Position numbers and translations under genes: made by a program. From a virus, in IMG/VR virus record IMGVR_UViG_3300044625_000777, positions 1 through 23,066 of that record: a stretch of 23,066 nucleotides of DNA; one strand, written 5' to 3'. Shown in pieces: positions 1 to 8,655 of this stretch (position 1 is its first letter; every line of letters starts with the position of its first letter). The notes below the pieces were generated by a model. That model was not told the DNA's origin and made no database searches. It worked only from the letters and a program-made list of their open reading frames with translations.

Positions 1-108
1 TTATTAGATAATGTAATAACAAATGAAATGATTAAGGACTTTAATGATAAATTTACAAAACAAATAGAAGCGGATATTGCAGCGGAATTTAAAAAGGACT
101 TAGGATAA
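1..108 (+). CDS. 3' end of an unknown phage protein (partial)
   Basis: The frame is open from the first base and ends with TAA at 106-108, directly against the ATG of the next gene. The visible 35 residues are rich in Lys, Asp, Glu and Asn and look helical, ending in KKDLG. Zero spacing to the next gene suggests the same operon. Too little is present to assign a function. A tail-related role is only a guess from the neighbours. Confidence 0.7.
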   Translation, partial: LLDNVITNEMIKDFNDKFTKQIEADIAAEFKKDLG

Positions 109-912
109 ATGGCAACAAACGTATATTTAACAGACGCACCTAATTATCTTTGGAATGCAGCATATTCCGATATTATTTTTTTATTTGATTTTAAGCAATA
201 TCAAGTATTTTCTGCAAGTGAACAAATAGCATCAAGCGTTGGTACTGGAAAAACACAAATCAATCTGTATTACACTTGGGATATAAATCCTTCAAAAAAC
301 GAATACGTTTGGATTGACACAGGAATTTATGCAGGAAAACATAGAGTTATAACATCAACAAATAATTCAGTTATAATTGATTTTCCTTTTGATGTTAATA
401 TAACAGGTGATGTATTTATAAAGTCGCTTAGGCTACCACAATTTGAATTATATAAAGGTTTTAATACTGGTGAACAATTTGATGCAGCATTACCATATAC
501 TTTAGTAACTTCATTTACTTATATATTCAATTCTAATTATCAATTAGAAATAAACATAAAAGGTTTAGTACAAAAATGTTTTACTATTGAGCCACCAGTA
601 TTAACACAGGATTATGATTTTAGCGTATTTAATGCATTCCGTTTAGTTTGGGATGAGGAAATTACTGATTATGCTTTAGTTCTTAATTCAAGTATTTCAA
701 CAGATGAATTAAATGCTGTTTATTTATCAAATGGTTTACCATTGACAAATGTAGATGAGCAGCTTTTATGGGGATGTGGAAACACTTTTTATACTATATT
801 TGATGGTGGTTATCCTAAATTAAAAGCATTTAATGGTTATGACCAAGCGGTAGCAGGATTCAATAATGCATTTCAAACAAATCAATTTTCACAAGGTTTT
901 GATATAAATTAA
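109..912 (+). CDS. Putative tail or baseplate structural protein, unknown family
   Basis: This 267-residue protein has no signal peptide or membrane segment. It is rich in Asn, Tyr, Phe and Thr with alternating hydrophobic residues, which suggests mostly beta structure, as in virion proteins. The ATG touches the preceding stop codon, and the second residue is Ala, as in most structural genes of this window. The next gene starts 7 bases after the stop. I recognise no catalytic motif or named family. Its position at the head of a run of four tail-like genes upstream of the tape measure gene is the only reason to call it tail-associated. Confidence 0.7.
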   Translation: MATNVYLTDAPNYLWNAAYSDIIFLFDFKQYQVFSASEQIASSVGTGKTQINLYYTWDINPSKNEYVWIDTGIYAGKHRVITSTNNSVIIDFPFDVNITGDVFIKSLRLPQFELYKGFNTGEQFDAALPYTLVTSFTYIFNSNYQLEINIKGLVQKCFTIEPPVLTQDYDFSVFNAFRLVWDEEITDYALVLNSSISTDELNAVYLSNGLPLTNVDEQLLWGCGNTFYTIFDGGYPKLKAFNGYDQAVAGFNNAFQTNQFSQGFDIN

Positions 913-919
913 TTACACA

Positions 920-1498
920 ATGGCGGTAAAAACAAAAGCACAGATATTAAGCGAAATTTCAACTTTATTAGCAGACAATACAAGTGGTGATATTTCAGCA
1001 AATGATGTAAGAACAGTTGTAAATGATATAACAGATAGTTATGAAGATTTAATTACAGCAGGTACAACTTCACAATATTGGAGGGGTGATAAAACGTGGC
1101 AAACATTTCCTGTAACTGAATTAACAGGAAGTTTAACTGCAGCTCAAATTAATGCATTAGATACAACACCAATTACTTTATTGGCTGCTGCTGGTGCTAA
1201 TAAGTATTATGTTATTGAAAATACATCATTTCATTATAAAGCTGGAACAACAGGATTTACAACCGCTGGAAATTTAAGACTAAAATATGTAACTGCTAAT
1301 AGAAATATATTTACAACTTTAAATACATCAACTTTAACAGGAACAACTGATAGAGTATATATTGGAGTGCCAGCGGCATTAGATTTAGAAAATACAATAA
1401 TAAATGATTCAATTTCAGTTGATTGTTCAGCAGCTATTTCAGGCGGAGACGGAACAATTAATTATTCAATTAAATATAGAATTGTAACTACTTCATAA
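920..1498 (+). CDS. Putative tail fibre or collar-type structural protein
   Basis: This 192-residue protein has a helical N-terminus (about residues 1-45, with ILSEISTLLADN and DVRTVVNDITDSYEDLI). Next comes the segment TSQYWRGDKTWQTFP (about residues 50-64). A segment of this kind (SQYWRGDKTW) is common in tail fibre and collar proteins of many phages, where it links the virion-attachment part to the distal part. The rest, to residue 192, is Thr/Ala/Asn-rich and beta-like. It is short for a full fibre, so it may be an adaptor or a small fibre. The stop codon TAA shares its last base with the ATG of the next gene (TAATG), so translation is probably coupled. Confidence 0.7.
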   Translation: MAVKTKAQILSEISTLLADNTSGDISANDVRTVVNDITDSYEDLITAGTTSQYWRGDKTWQTFPVTELTGSLTAAQINALDTTPITLLAAAGANKYYVIENTSFHYKAGTTGFTTAGNLRLKYVTANRNIFTTLNTSTLTGTTDRVYIGVPAALDLENTIINDSISVDCSAAISGGDGTINYSIKYRIVTTS

Positions 1499-2610
1499 TG
1501 GCAACTCCAGCAAAAACATTCACATTAATTAAAGGTCAGGAAATAACAATTGATTTAAACCAAATTTATATCAATGATTATGAACCTATACGTGATGTTT
1601 ATTTAAATTATGGAGATAATTTTGTAATAGGAAATTTCAGTCCTTCATCTAATTTTAATTATTATGTACGCCCAAGTGATTTGACAATTACACAATCTGC
1701 AAATGTTAACACATTAAATTATCCTTTGAGTTATACAACTGCTTTACAACCAACTAAATTATATAATGGTACAGATTATGTAACTCAAATAAAAGTTAAA
1801 ATAAATACTGCAGGTACTTTTGTATTGCCTTTTGATTCTTTTTTTTATAAAGGTTATCAAACAGGTGGCTATAATTTGAATTATATTTTTAATGTAGTTG
1901 AACCACCACCACCATTAGTTTATAATAATGCTGGAATAGTTTATAATAAATATGATAGAGTTATTAGAGTTGAAAAAAATAAAACAACTGAAGTATCTTT
2001 TGGAACGGATGGACTTTTTCCAAATGGTGAACAGCTTATAATTAATAGCACATTACCAGCTTGGATTACAAATAACACAATTGGTTCTTATACTCAATTT
2101 TGGACTTTAGCACCAACTTCAACAGGAACTTTTTATTATAATGCGAGTGCTTATTTAAGAAATACTTTTGAAGGTATTGCTGCAATTACAGTTATTGTAG
2201 TTGAATCTTTATTTGAAGAAATTGATAATTGCTGTTCAGATCAAAATGTTAATATAGTTTGGTTAAATAGACAAGGTGGAAGAGGTAATTTTATATTTAC
2301 TCAAAGGAAAGATTTTAAAGTTGAAATAGGAAAGAAATCAACTTACTTAACAAATGATATTAAAAGGTATTCTGAAATAAAAAATGTTCATAATGGATTT
2401 AAAGTTTATTCAACTGGGTTAAGCTTAAATCAAATTGACTTTTTAGATACTTTAAGATATTCAATACAATGTTGGCAATATATTAATGGTGTTTTTATTC
2501 CATTAATTTTAGATATAGGTTCATTTGAAAAATACAATACAAAAGAAAATATGTATGAAATATCAATGAACTTTTTATATGCTGAAAGGTTAAACATACA
2601 AAGACAATAA
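1498..2610 (+). CDS. Multidomain tail protein with an Ig-like middle domain
   Basis: This protein of 370 residues appears to have three parts. The first is a beta-rich N-terminal domain (about 1-132). A proline linker EPPPPL (135-140) leads to a second beta domain (about 145-236) resembling immunoglobulin or cadherin-like modules in phage tails. The C-terminal domain opens with a Cys pair (245-246) and WLNRQGG (255-261). I recall similar Cys plus W-L-N-x-x-G-G segments in tail proteins of Bacteroidota phages and prophages, but this is from memory. The start ATG overlaps the previous stop by one base. No enzyme motif is seen. It is probably part of the distal tail or baseplate. Confidence 0.7.
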   Translation: MATPAKTFTLIKGQEITIDLNQIYINDYEPIRDVYLNYGDNFVIGNFSPSSNFNYYVRPSDLTITQSANVNTLNYPLSYTTALQPTKLYNGTDYVTQIKVKINTAGTFVLPFDSFFYKGYQTGGYNLNYIFNVVEPPPPLVYNNAGIVYNKYDRVIRVEKNKTTEVSFGTDGLFPNGEQLIINSTLPAWITNNTIGSYTQFWTLAPTSTGTFYYNASAYLRNTFEGIAAITVIVVESLFEEIDNCCSDQNVNIVWLNRQGGRGNFIFTQRKDFKVEIGKKSTYLTNDIKRYSEIKNVHNGFKVYSTGLSLNQIDFLDTLRYSIQCWQYINGVFIPLILDIGSFEKYNTKENMYEISMNFLYAERLNIQRQ

Positions 2611-2612
2611 AT

Positions 2613-4709
2613 GTGGCTATTCTCGAAATTAAAATACAAGATAAAATCATTGATTTATACGATGAAGAAAAAATCGTGCAATCTTTTTCATTGATTAATA
2701 TTCAAGATATTACTAAAAGAGAAAGCGAATATTCAAACACATTTAAAGTACCAAGAACCAATAATAATTTACAGGCATTAGATTATATTGATTTTTTAAA
2801 TTCAAACTCCTTACTTCCTTATTCTCGATTAGATTGCCAAATATTAATTGATGGCTTTTTATTTAAAAATGGATTTGTTTCAGTTGAAAGTATTGAAGAG
2901 GATATTACATTGCAATTTTATACAGGCAATGCAGGATTCTATGAAATAATTAAAACAAAAGAATTATCCGATATTAATACAGATAATACACCAAGTTTAG
3001 AAACTACATGGAATTTATCAAACGTTATTTCAAAGAGATCCTCAAATGAAGGGATATTTTTTCCAATGGTTGATTATAACGGAATGCCTACTTCAACTAC
3101 AAACGTTGATGTTCGTTTATTACTACCTTCATTTTATCGTAAAACATTAATAGAAGCTATTATTGAGGATGCTGGTTATACTTTGGTTAATAATATAGGT
3201 ACAGATACAATTGATGCTTATAATCATGATATAATACCAACAGCAACAAATAAACTTTATAATGACCAAGATACAATTGATTCAAACTTTTATAAAGGTG
3301 TTGATAATTACAGAAATAGAAATTTAAGTGTAGCAACAAAAGAGTTTACAGTTCCAGTTACAACTTTTGATTTATCTTATACTGGTTATGATCTATTTAA
3401 ATATGATTTTGTAGAAGGAAATTTAAATACATTTACAAACGTCCCTAATGGTAGAAGTTACTTTACTTCAAGTGTTGCAGGTGATTATAATGTAAATATT
3501 AATTTTAATATTAGTGCAGTAAATACTTTTAGATGGGGAAATTATGCAAACACACTGGATATTCCAAGATTCATTGCAAATACAACTATAAGATTTTATT
3601 TAAGAATAGGAAATAGAGAAGTTCAATTTCATCAAATAAATAACAACTTTGAAAATCCTGCTAATATAATAGCACCTTATATTAACTCAACTTTCAGTGA
3701 TGTAATAAATTATTCAGGAAAAATAAATGTTAATCAAGGTGAACAAGTTAGTATTAGAGTAAATGTTTCATGTGTATTCGCTGATTCAAATGTAACTTAC
3801 GCACCTGTTGGAAATGTACGTTCAAATGTTTTAGTTCAATGTGCAAAAGGTGATACATTTCAAATAAAATTAGCTGATAGTTTAGCGTTTAATGGAATTG
3901 TTAATCCAGCAGGATGTTTAAGAGGAATAAAACAAAGCGAATTTTTAAAAGACACTTTGATTAGATATTGTTTAATTCCAATAGTTGACGAAGATAATAA
4001 AAAGGTTACTTTATTTGAGTTTAACCAAATTAAAGACAATATATCAAATGCAGTTGATTGGAGTGGAAAATTAGATGAAACAAATGAAAAAGAATTAACT
4101 TTTAAAATTGATACTTACGGGCAAAACAATTATTTAAATCATAAAGAAGATAAATTTGTTTTACAATTACCACAGGGAAGTAATGGAATAATTACAATAG
4201 GAAATCAAAACTTAGAATTAAATAAGGATTTATATGAAAGTCCATTTGCAGCAAGTGAAACTGTAACTCGTTTAAATGGAAAAAAAGTCATGTATATAAA
4301 TTTACATGACGGTGTTTCTTTAACAACAACAGAAAGTTTTAAAAATGATGTTCAGGCAAGAACTGGTTACACATCAAAAGAAAATTTTACAGTTACTTAT
4401 ACAGATGGAATAACAAGCACAGTTGTTTCAAATGATATACCTTTAACTTGGTTTATTGATAGTGCTAAAAATTACAATGCAGGATTTCAATATTTATTAG
4501 ATTTTTCAATTGATTTAATAGCTATTTTACAAAATTTAAAATTAGTAAAAGCTGATATTAGACTAAATATTTTAGATATTATAAACCTTAATTATTTTTA
4601 TCCAATATACATTTCAGAGTTCAATTCATATTTCTTTTTAAGCAAAATAAATCAATTTGACTATACTTCTAATGAAAGTACAAAAGTTGAATTAATTAAA
4701 TTAAATTAA
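2613..4709 (+). CDS. Large tail or baseplate protein (GTG start)
   Basis: This 698-residue protein has an N-terminal segment TKRESEYSNTFKVPRT (about 34-49) followed by N-N-L-Q. The pattern R-x-S-x-x-Y-S-x-T-F-x-x-P-x-T-x-x-N is familiar from large tail proteins of Bacteroidota phages. The middle is a long beta-rich region (about 240-400), and the C-terminal part alternates charged and hydrophobic stretches. The start is read as GTG at 2613 (Met-Ala-Ile), because the nearby ATG at 2611 is in another frame and stops after 27 codons. The stop is one base before the tape measure ATG. By position and size it may form the baseplate hub or distal tail. Exact role unknown. Confidence 0.75.
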   Translation: MAILEIKIQDKIIDLYDEEKIVQSFSLINIQDITKRESEYSNTFKVPRTNNNLQALDYIDFLNSNSLLPYSRLDCQILIDGFLFKNGFVSVESIEEDITLQFYTGNAGFYEIIKTKELSDINTDNTPSLETTWNLSNVISKRSSNEGIFFPMVDYNGMPTSTTNVDVRLLLPSFYRKTLIEAIIEDAGYTLVNNIGTDTIDAYNHDIIPTATNKLYNDQDTIDSNFYKGVDNYRNRNLSVATKEFTVPVTTFDLSYTGYDLFKYDFVEGNLNTFTNVPNGRSYFTSSVAGDYNVNINFNISAVNTFRWGNYANTLDIPRFIANTTIRFYLRIGNREVQFHQINNNFENPANIIAPYINSTFSDVINYSGKINVNQGEQVSIRVNVSCVFADSNVTYAPVGNVRSNVLVQCAKGDTFQIKLADSLAFNGIVNPAGCLRGIKQSEFLKDTLIRYCLIPIVDEDNKKVTLFEFNQIKDNISNAVDWSGKLDETNEKELTFKIDTYGQNNYLNHKEDKFVLQLPQGSNGIITIGNQNLELNKDLYESPFAASETVTRLNGKKVMYINLHDGVSLTTTESFKNDVQARTGYTSKENFTVTYTDGITSTVVSNDIPLTWFIDSAKNYNAGFQYLLDFSIDLIAILQNLKLVKADIRLNILDIINLNYFYPIYISEFNSYFFLSKINQFDYTSNESTKVELIKLN

Positions 4710-4710
4710 C

Positions 4711-7197
4711 ATGGCAGAGGTTAAACTATTTGAAGTAAATCTAAACGAAACTATTAATAATATTAAACGTTTAGAAGATGAATTAAAAGCAATTAAAAAA
4801 GTTTATAAGGAAGCTGCTATTGGTAGTGAAGAGTTTATAAAAGCACAATCAGCAGGAAAAGAATTAACAGCTGAAATAAAGAAGCAAAATGATGCATTAA
4901 AAGCGAATACAAATGCTTTAGGTGGGGTTAATAGTGCTGCAAAGTTTGCTGAGGGTTCTTACGGTAGATTAAAACAACAAATAAAAGAAAATAGGGATTT
5001 ATTAGATAAACTTGTTATTGGAAGTTCTGAATATGAAGACGCTTTAAAAGAACAATCAAGGCTATCACAGCAAAGAATTGATATTGAAAAGCAATTGCCA
5101 TCTTTATTTCAAGAAAGAATTAAAGGTGCTATTGATGAGGCTAATAGTTTAAAAGAACTAAAAGAACAAATAAAAGAATATACTGCTGCTGTTATTAGAG
5201 GAGAAGAAGGAGCTGCAGAGAAATTAGCTGAATTAAAAGATAAATTAGAAGATGTAAAAGATGCAACAGAAACTTTTAAAGGTAGTGGAGTTGAAAAACT
5301 TAATGCATCAATGGGTTTACTTCGTGAATCATTTTCCAATTTAGATGCGGATAAATTAAAAACAGCAATTAATGGTTTAAGTGCTTCTTTTAAAGCTATT
5401 CCTATATTTTTAATAATTGAAGGTTTTAAATTATTATATGAAAATTTTGATACATTAAAAGAAAGCGGTGCTTTTTTAGGTGAAACATTTAAAGTTTTAG
5501 GTGCTGCTTTAGAAGGTTTAAAAAATGATTTTATAGCGTTTTCTGACTGGTTAGGGATAACAAATATAGAAGCTCAAAAACTTTATGATACATTTATTAA
5601 AAATCAAGATGCATTAATTAAAGGTGAAGAAAGAAATTTAGATACAATAAATTTTACCTATGACCAAAAAATTAAATTATTAAAATCTGAAGGAAAAACA
5701 ACAACAGAAATAGAAATACAAAAACAAAAAGATGTTAAAAAAAGTCTTGATAATAAATTAGATTTAATTTCAAAAGAAATAGCAGCTACAAGTAAAAGAT
5801 ATGAAAATGATGAAAAGAAAAGACAAGAGGAAGTAGCAAAATTAAAAGCTAATTATAATGATGCTTTAAAAGAATCAATATCAGCTGAAAATGAAATTAC
5901 AATAATTAAAAATGAAGCTGAAAAACAAAGAATTGAAAATGCAATAAAAGCAGCAGAAAAACAAAAGCAAATAAGGGAAGAAGCTGACAAAAAAGAAAAA
6001 GAAAGGCAAAAGGAATTATTAGAAGGTGTTAAAAGAAATCAACAGGAAGAAATTTCTTTATTAGAATCTAAGATTCAAGAACGTAAAAACTTACAAGAAA
6101 AAAGTTTTGCAGAACAAGAGGATTTAATTAAGTATCAATATGAAGTTGCTAAATACAATGCTAATGGTAATTATGAAGCCATGTATAAAGCGCAAGTTGA
6201 TTTTGATACTGCAATGTTGGAACTTCAAAAAAATCAAAAAGAAGAGGAAGAACGAATAAATAAAGAGTACTTTGAAAAAGATTTAAGTGCAAGAAAATTA
6301 CAGCAAGAAATAATAATAAATGAAGAACAAGCATTTCAAGAAGTTAATTTTGAAGATGCAATAAATACTTTAGAAACTCAATTTGAAGCAAAACAAAATT
6401 TATTATTACTTCAAAGAGAAGAGGAACTTTATGGGTTAGAAGAAAATTCTTTAAAGTATCAAGAAATAATTTCAAGATATAATCTGCAGGAAATAGAACT
6501 TGAAAGACAAAAGCAAGAAGAAAAAGCAAAGTTAAGACAAGCGGAAGTTCAATCAGTTGCAAATACAATGCAAGTTATAATGAATTTAGGTGCTTTACTT
6601 GCTAAAGACCAAGAGAAACAGGGAGCTTTTGCAAAGATGGCTGCATTAATTAATATAGCAGCAAATACAGGTTTAGCAATTTCAAATTTAACTGCAACTT
6701 CATTTTCTCCAGCTTCACCTGATAATGTTATGACTGGGGGTTTAGCAGCTTACGCAAAATTAGCAGCAGGTTTAGTTACCATTACTTCAAACATGGTACA
6801 AGCAAAACAATTAATTAATTCATTTGAGGAAGGTGGTTATACAGGTGAAGGAAATCCACATGAAGTATCTACTAACTTAGGAAGTAAATCTTATACATAC
6901 CATAAAGATGAATATGTAGTGCCATCACGTGTTTTAAATACTTCTAAAGGTTCAGCTTTAGCAGGGCAATTAGAAAACATGAGATTAGGCATGAGCAACC
7001 CTATGCCACATATAAGTGGAATGTTTGATGGTGGTTTTACAGGAAGAAGTGCAGGAATGGAAACTTCAAACATGTTATCAAACCAAATAATGATGCAAAA
7101 ATTTATTGAAAGTATGCCTAATCCAGTTGTAAGAGTAACTGATATAAATAAAACACAGAACAGTGTACAAAGGGCGGTAAACGTTAGTTCACTTTAA
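4711..7197 (+). CDS. Tail tape measure protein
   Basis: This 828-residue protein sets tail length and is ejected with the DNA in siphoviruses and myoviruses. The first 190 residues and residues 300-620 are Lys/Glu/Gln-rich helices typical of coiled coil. A hydrophobic stretch lies near 228-246 (AIPIFLIIEGFKLLYENF), and a second Ala/Gly/Leu-rich one near 640-700. The C-terminus has GGYTGEG (about 708) and HKDEYVVPSRVL (about 731), a GGYTG ... H-K-x-E-Y-V-V-P pattern seen at the end of many tape measure proteins. At roughly 0.15 nm per residue the tail would be about 120 nm. The gene follows the upstream tail gene by one base. It is not preceded by the usual pair of tail assembly chaperone genes. 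Confidence 0.9.
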   Translation: MAEVKLFEVNLNETINNIKRLEDELKAIKKVYKEAAIGSEEFIKAQSAGKELTAEIKKQNDALKANTNALGGVNSAAKFAEGSYGRLKQQIKENRDLLDKLVIGSSEYEDALKEQSRLSQQRIDIEKQLPSLFQERIKGAIDEANSLKELKEQIKEYTAAVIRGEEGAAEKLAELKDKLEDVKDATETFKGSGVEKLNASMGLLRESFSNLDADKLKTAINGLSASFKAIPIFLIIEGFKLLYENFDTLKESGAFLGETFKVLGAALEGLKNDFIAFSDWLGITNIEAQKLYDTFIKNQDALIKGEERNLDTINFTYDQKIKLLKSEGKTTTEIEIQKQKDVKKSLDNKLDLISKEIAATSKRYENDEKKRQEEVAKLKANYNDALKESISAENEITIIKNEAEKQRIENAIKAAEKQKQIREEADKKEKERQKELLEGVKRNQQEEISLLESKIQERKNLQEKSFAEQEDLIKYQYEVAKYNANGNYEAMYKAQVDFDTAMLELQKNQKEEEERINKEYFEKDLSARKLQQEIIINEEQAFQEVNFEDAINTLETQFEAKQNLLLLQREEELYGLEENSLKYQEIISRYNLQEIELERQKQEEKAKLRQAEVQSVANTMQVIMNLGALLAKDQEKQGAFAKMAALINIAANTGLAISNLTATSFSPASPDNVMTGGLAAYAKLAAGLVTITSNMVQAKQLINSFEEGGYTGEGNPHEVSTNLGSKSYTYHKDEYVVPSRVLNTSKGSALAGQLENMRLGMSNPMPHISGMFDGGFTGRSAGMETSNMLSNQIMMQKFIESMPNPVVRVTDINKTQNSVQRAVNVSSL

Positions 7198-7377
7198 CTT
7201 TTTAACATAATCCTTCCAGCCAAAAGGTTCTTTGTCTTTATAATAATCTTTTAATATATCACGAATTTTTGCTGAAGCTCTTTGTTCACTATCTACTAAA
7301 TCACATTCAAATTTATGCAAAGTAGTTGATCCTAAACAAACTTGATACACTTTATAGTTCTTTGGTTTTTTTGACAT
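7189..7377 (-). CDS. Small basic protein on the opposite strand, unknown function
   Basis: This is the only convincing gene on the - strand. The product has 62 residues, is Lys-rich (starts MSKKPKNYKVY, ends DYVKKLK), has two Cys (14, 25) and no membrane segment. Three things favour a real gene. It fills an otherwise empty gap between the tape measure and protease genes. Its sequence composition looks like protein and not like an antisense shadow. An exact Bacteroidota -7 element (TAAATTTG on the - strand) lies 25 bases upstream of its ATG. Its 3' end overlaps the tape measure gene by 9 bases, tail to tail. A regulatory or moron gene is plausible. No family recognised. Confidence 0.6.
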   Translation of the reverse strand: MSKKPKNYKVYQVCLGSTTLHKFECDLVDSEQRASAKIRDILKDYYKDKEPFGWKDYVKKLK

Positions 7378-7401
7378 TTTATATTAACTAATAATAAAAA
7401 A

Positions 7402-7409
7402 CAAATTTA
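7402..7409 (-). promoter_or_regulatory. Candidate -7 element for the - strand gene
   Basis: Read on the - strand this is TAAATTTG, an exact match to the Bacteroidota -7 consensus TAnnTTTG. It lies 25 bases upstream of the ATG at 7377, which fits a start of transcription about 18 bases before the gene. No clear -33 TTG is seen at the expected distance. Confidence 0.4.
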
Positions 7410-7441
7410 ATTTTTTTCCTTTGAATAAATTTACTAATAAT

Positions 7442-8635
7442 ATGAAAATAGCTAAATTAAATATTGAAGGTTACATTGGAGGTAGTGATATGGTGTCATT
7501 ATTTTCAGGTGCAGAAACCTTTAGTTTAGCAGCTTTAAAACGTTTTTTAGATACTTTAGAAAACGATGTAACAGACATTCATGTTTACATTAATAGCGGT
7601 GGAGGTTCTGTAATTGAAGGATGGGCTATTTATGACAAAATAAAAACAAGCGGTAAAAAAATTACTACAATAGGGGAAGGTATGGTTGGTTCAATTGCAA
7701 CCATTATTTTTATGGCTGGTGATTATAGAAAGTTACATGAAAATTCACGTTTCTTTATTCATAATCCATATTGGCAACCTGATTCACCAACACCAATGGA
7801 AGCTGATGACTTAATTACTTTAGGTGAAAGTTTACAAGCTGAACAAAAAAAGATTTTAGATTTCTATTCTATACAAACAGGAAAAGCAATTGAGGAATTA
7901 GAACCATTAATGCAAAAGGCAACTGATTTAACAAGCACACAGGCTATTGAATTAGGATTTGCAAATGAAATAATATCAACAAGTGTAAATTATACACCTT
8001 ATAAATTAGTTGCTTTTGTAGCAACAGAAAACAAACCAAAACAAATAAAAATGAACAAAAACGAACAATCAGTATCGTGGATTAAAAGAGGATTCACGAA
8101 GTTAGCTGCATTGATAAATGGTGTTACTTTGAACATGGAAATGCCAGTTAAAGATGCGGAAGGAAATGAAGTATTATTATACGTTGATTCTGAAACTGAA
8201 GATTTAGTTGGCAAATCAGCTTATTTATTAGATGCTGAAGGAAATGAAAGTGCAGCGCCAAATGGTGATTATACTGATGCTAATGGCAGAGTTATTAAAG
8301 TTGCTGAAGGTGTGGTTGCTGAAGTTATTGAGGCTGAAGCTAAAAAGCATGAAGGTGAGGAAGAAACTAAAATGGAAGATTTAATTGCAAAGATTGCTGA
8401 ATTGGAATCAACAAAAGCAAATTTAACTTCTGAATTAGAATTAGTAAAAGCTGAAAAATCAAAATCGGAAACAGAATTTAATGCATTTAAAAACGAATTT
8501 GAATCACTAAAAAAAGTGGTTATTGGTAAGGGTTCAAACTTCCAAGCAAGTGAACAAGACTTTACTAAAAAAGAAGCTACAAGCGACAATTCATTTGGAG
8601 CATGGGCAATTAATAAAATAAAAAACAATAATTAA
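7442..8635 (+). CDS. ClpP-like prohead (head maturation) protease with fused scaffold-like region
   Basis: This protein of 397 residues is read from the ATG at 7442. A TTG start seven codons earlier is possible but less likely. Residues 1-180 match the S14 ClpP fold used by phages to mature capsids: INSGGGSVIEGWAIYDKI (50-67), the nucleophile Ser84 in GMVGSIATI, His107 in FIHNP, and a probable Asp162 in KATDLTSTQA. After residue 204 comes a different region. It has an Asp/Gly-rich beta segment (about residues 240-285, with GDYTDANGRVIKV) and a Lys/Glu/Leu coiled coil (about 311-360), as expected for a scaffold. The major capsid gene follows 20 bases later. An internal ATG at 8051 may give a separate scaffold. 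Family call firm; scaffold role inferred. Confidence 0.88.
   Translation: MKIAKLNIEGYIGGSDMVSLFSGAETFSLAALKRFLDTLENDVTDIHVYINSGGGSVIEGWAIYDKIKTSGKKITTIGEGMVGSIATIIFMAGDYRKLHENSRFFIHNPYWQPDSPTPMEADDLITLGESLQAEQKKILDFYSIQTGKAIEELEPLMQKATDLTSTQAIELGFANEIISTSVNYTPYKLVAFVATENKPKQIKMNKNEQSVSWIKRGFTKLAALINGVTLNMEMPVKDAEGNEVLLYVDSETEDLVGKSAYLLDAEGNESAAPNGDYTDANGRVIKVAEGVVAEVIEAEAKKHEGEEETKMEDLIAKIAELESTKANLTSELELVKAEKSKSETEFNAFKNEFESLKKVVIGKGSNFQASEQDFTKKEATSDNSFGAWAINKIKNNN
8051..8635 (+). CDS. Possible nested scaffold protein from an internal in-frame start
   Basis: An in-frame ATG at 8051 falls exactly where the protease domain ends. It has an A-rich upstream context (ACAAATAAAA), like other starts in this window. 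Translation from it would give a 194-residue protein made only of the acidic, coiled-coil scaffold-like part. Phage lambda makes its scaffold Nu3 from an internal start inside the protease gene C in the same way. This is an inference from the position and context of one start codon. The region may equally be expressed only as part of the full-length protein and be released by self-cleavage. Confidence 0.35.
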   Translation: MNKNEQSVSWIKRGFTKLAALINGVTLNMEMPVKDAEGNEVLLYVDSETEDLVGKSAYLLDAEGNESAAPNGDYTDANGRVIKVAEGVVAEVIEAEAKKHEGEEETKMEDLIAKIAELESTKANLTSELELVKAEKSKSETEFNAFKNEFESLKKVVIGKGSNFQASEQDFTKKEATSDNSFGAWAINKIKNNN

Positions 8636-8655
8636 AAACTAAAAATTAAAACAAA

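Noticed and set aside
2430-2639. 69-residue open frame on the - strand over the junction of two tail genes
   Set aside because: Both + strand frames are well supported here, and the - strand frame has no promoter-like element or recognisable sequence.
7421-7441. TTG start for the protease seven codons upstream
   Set aside because: The ATG at 7442 begins directly with the conserved strand (KIAKLNIEGYIG) and has an A/T-rich leader. The extra seven residues add nothing of the family.
8269-8628. 119-residue open frame on the - strand inside the protease-scaffold gene
   Set aside because: It is antisense to a Lys/Glu-rich coiled coil, which reads as Ser/Phe/Leu on the other strand. No start context or promoter is seen.
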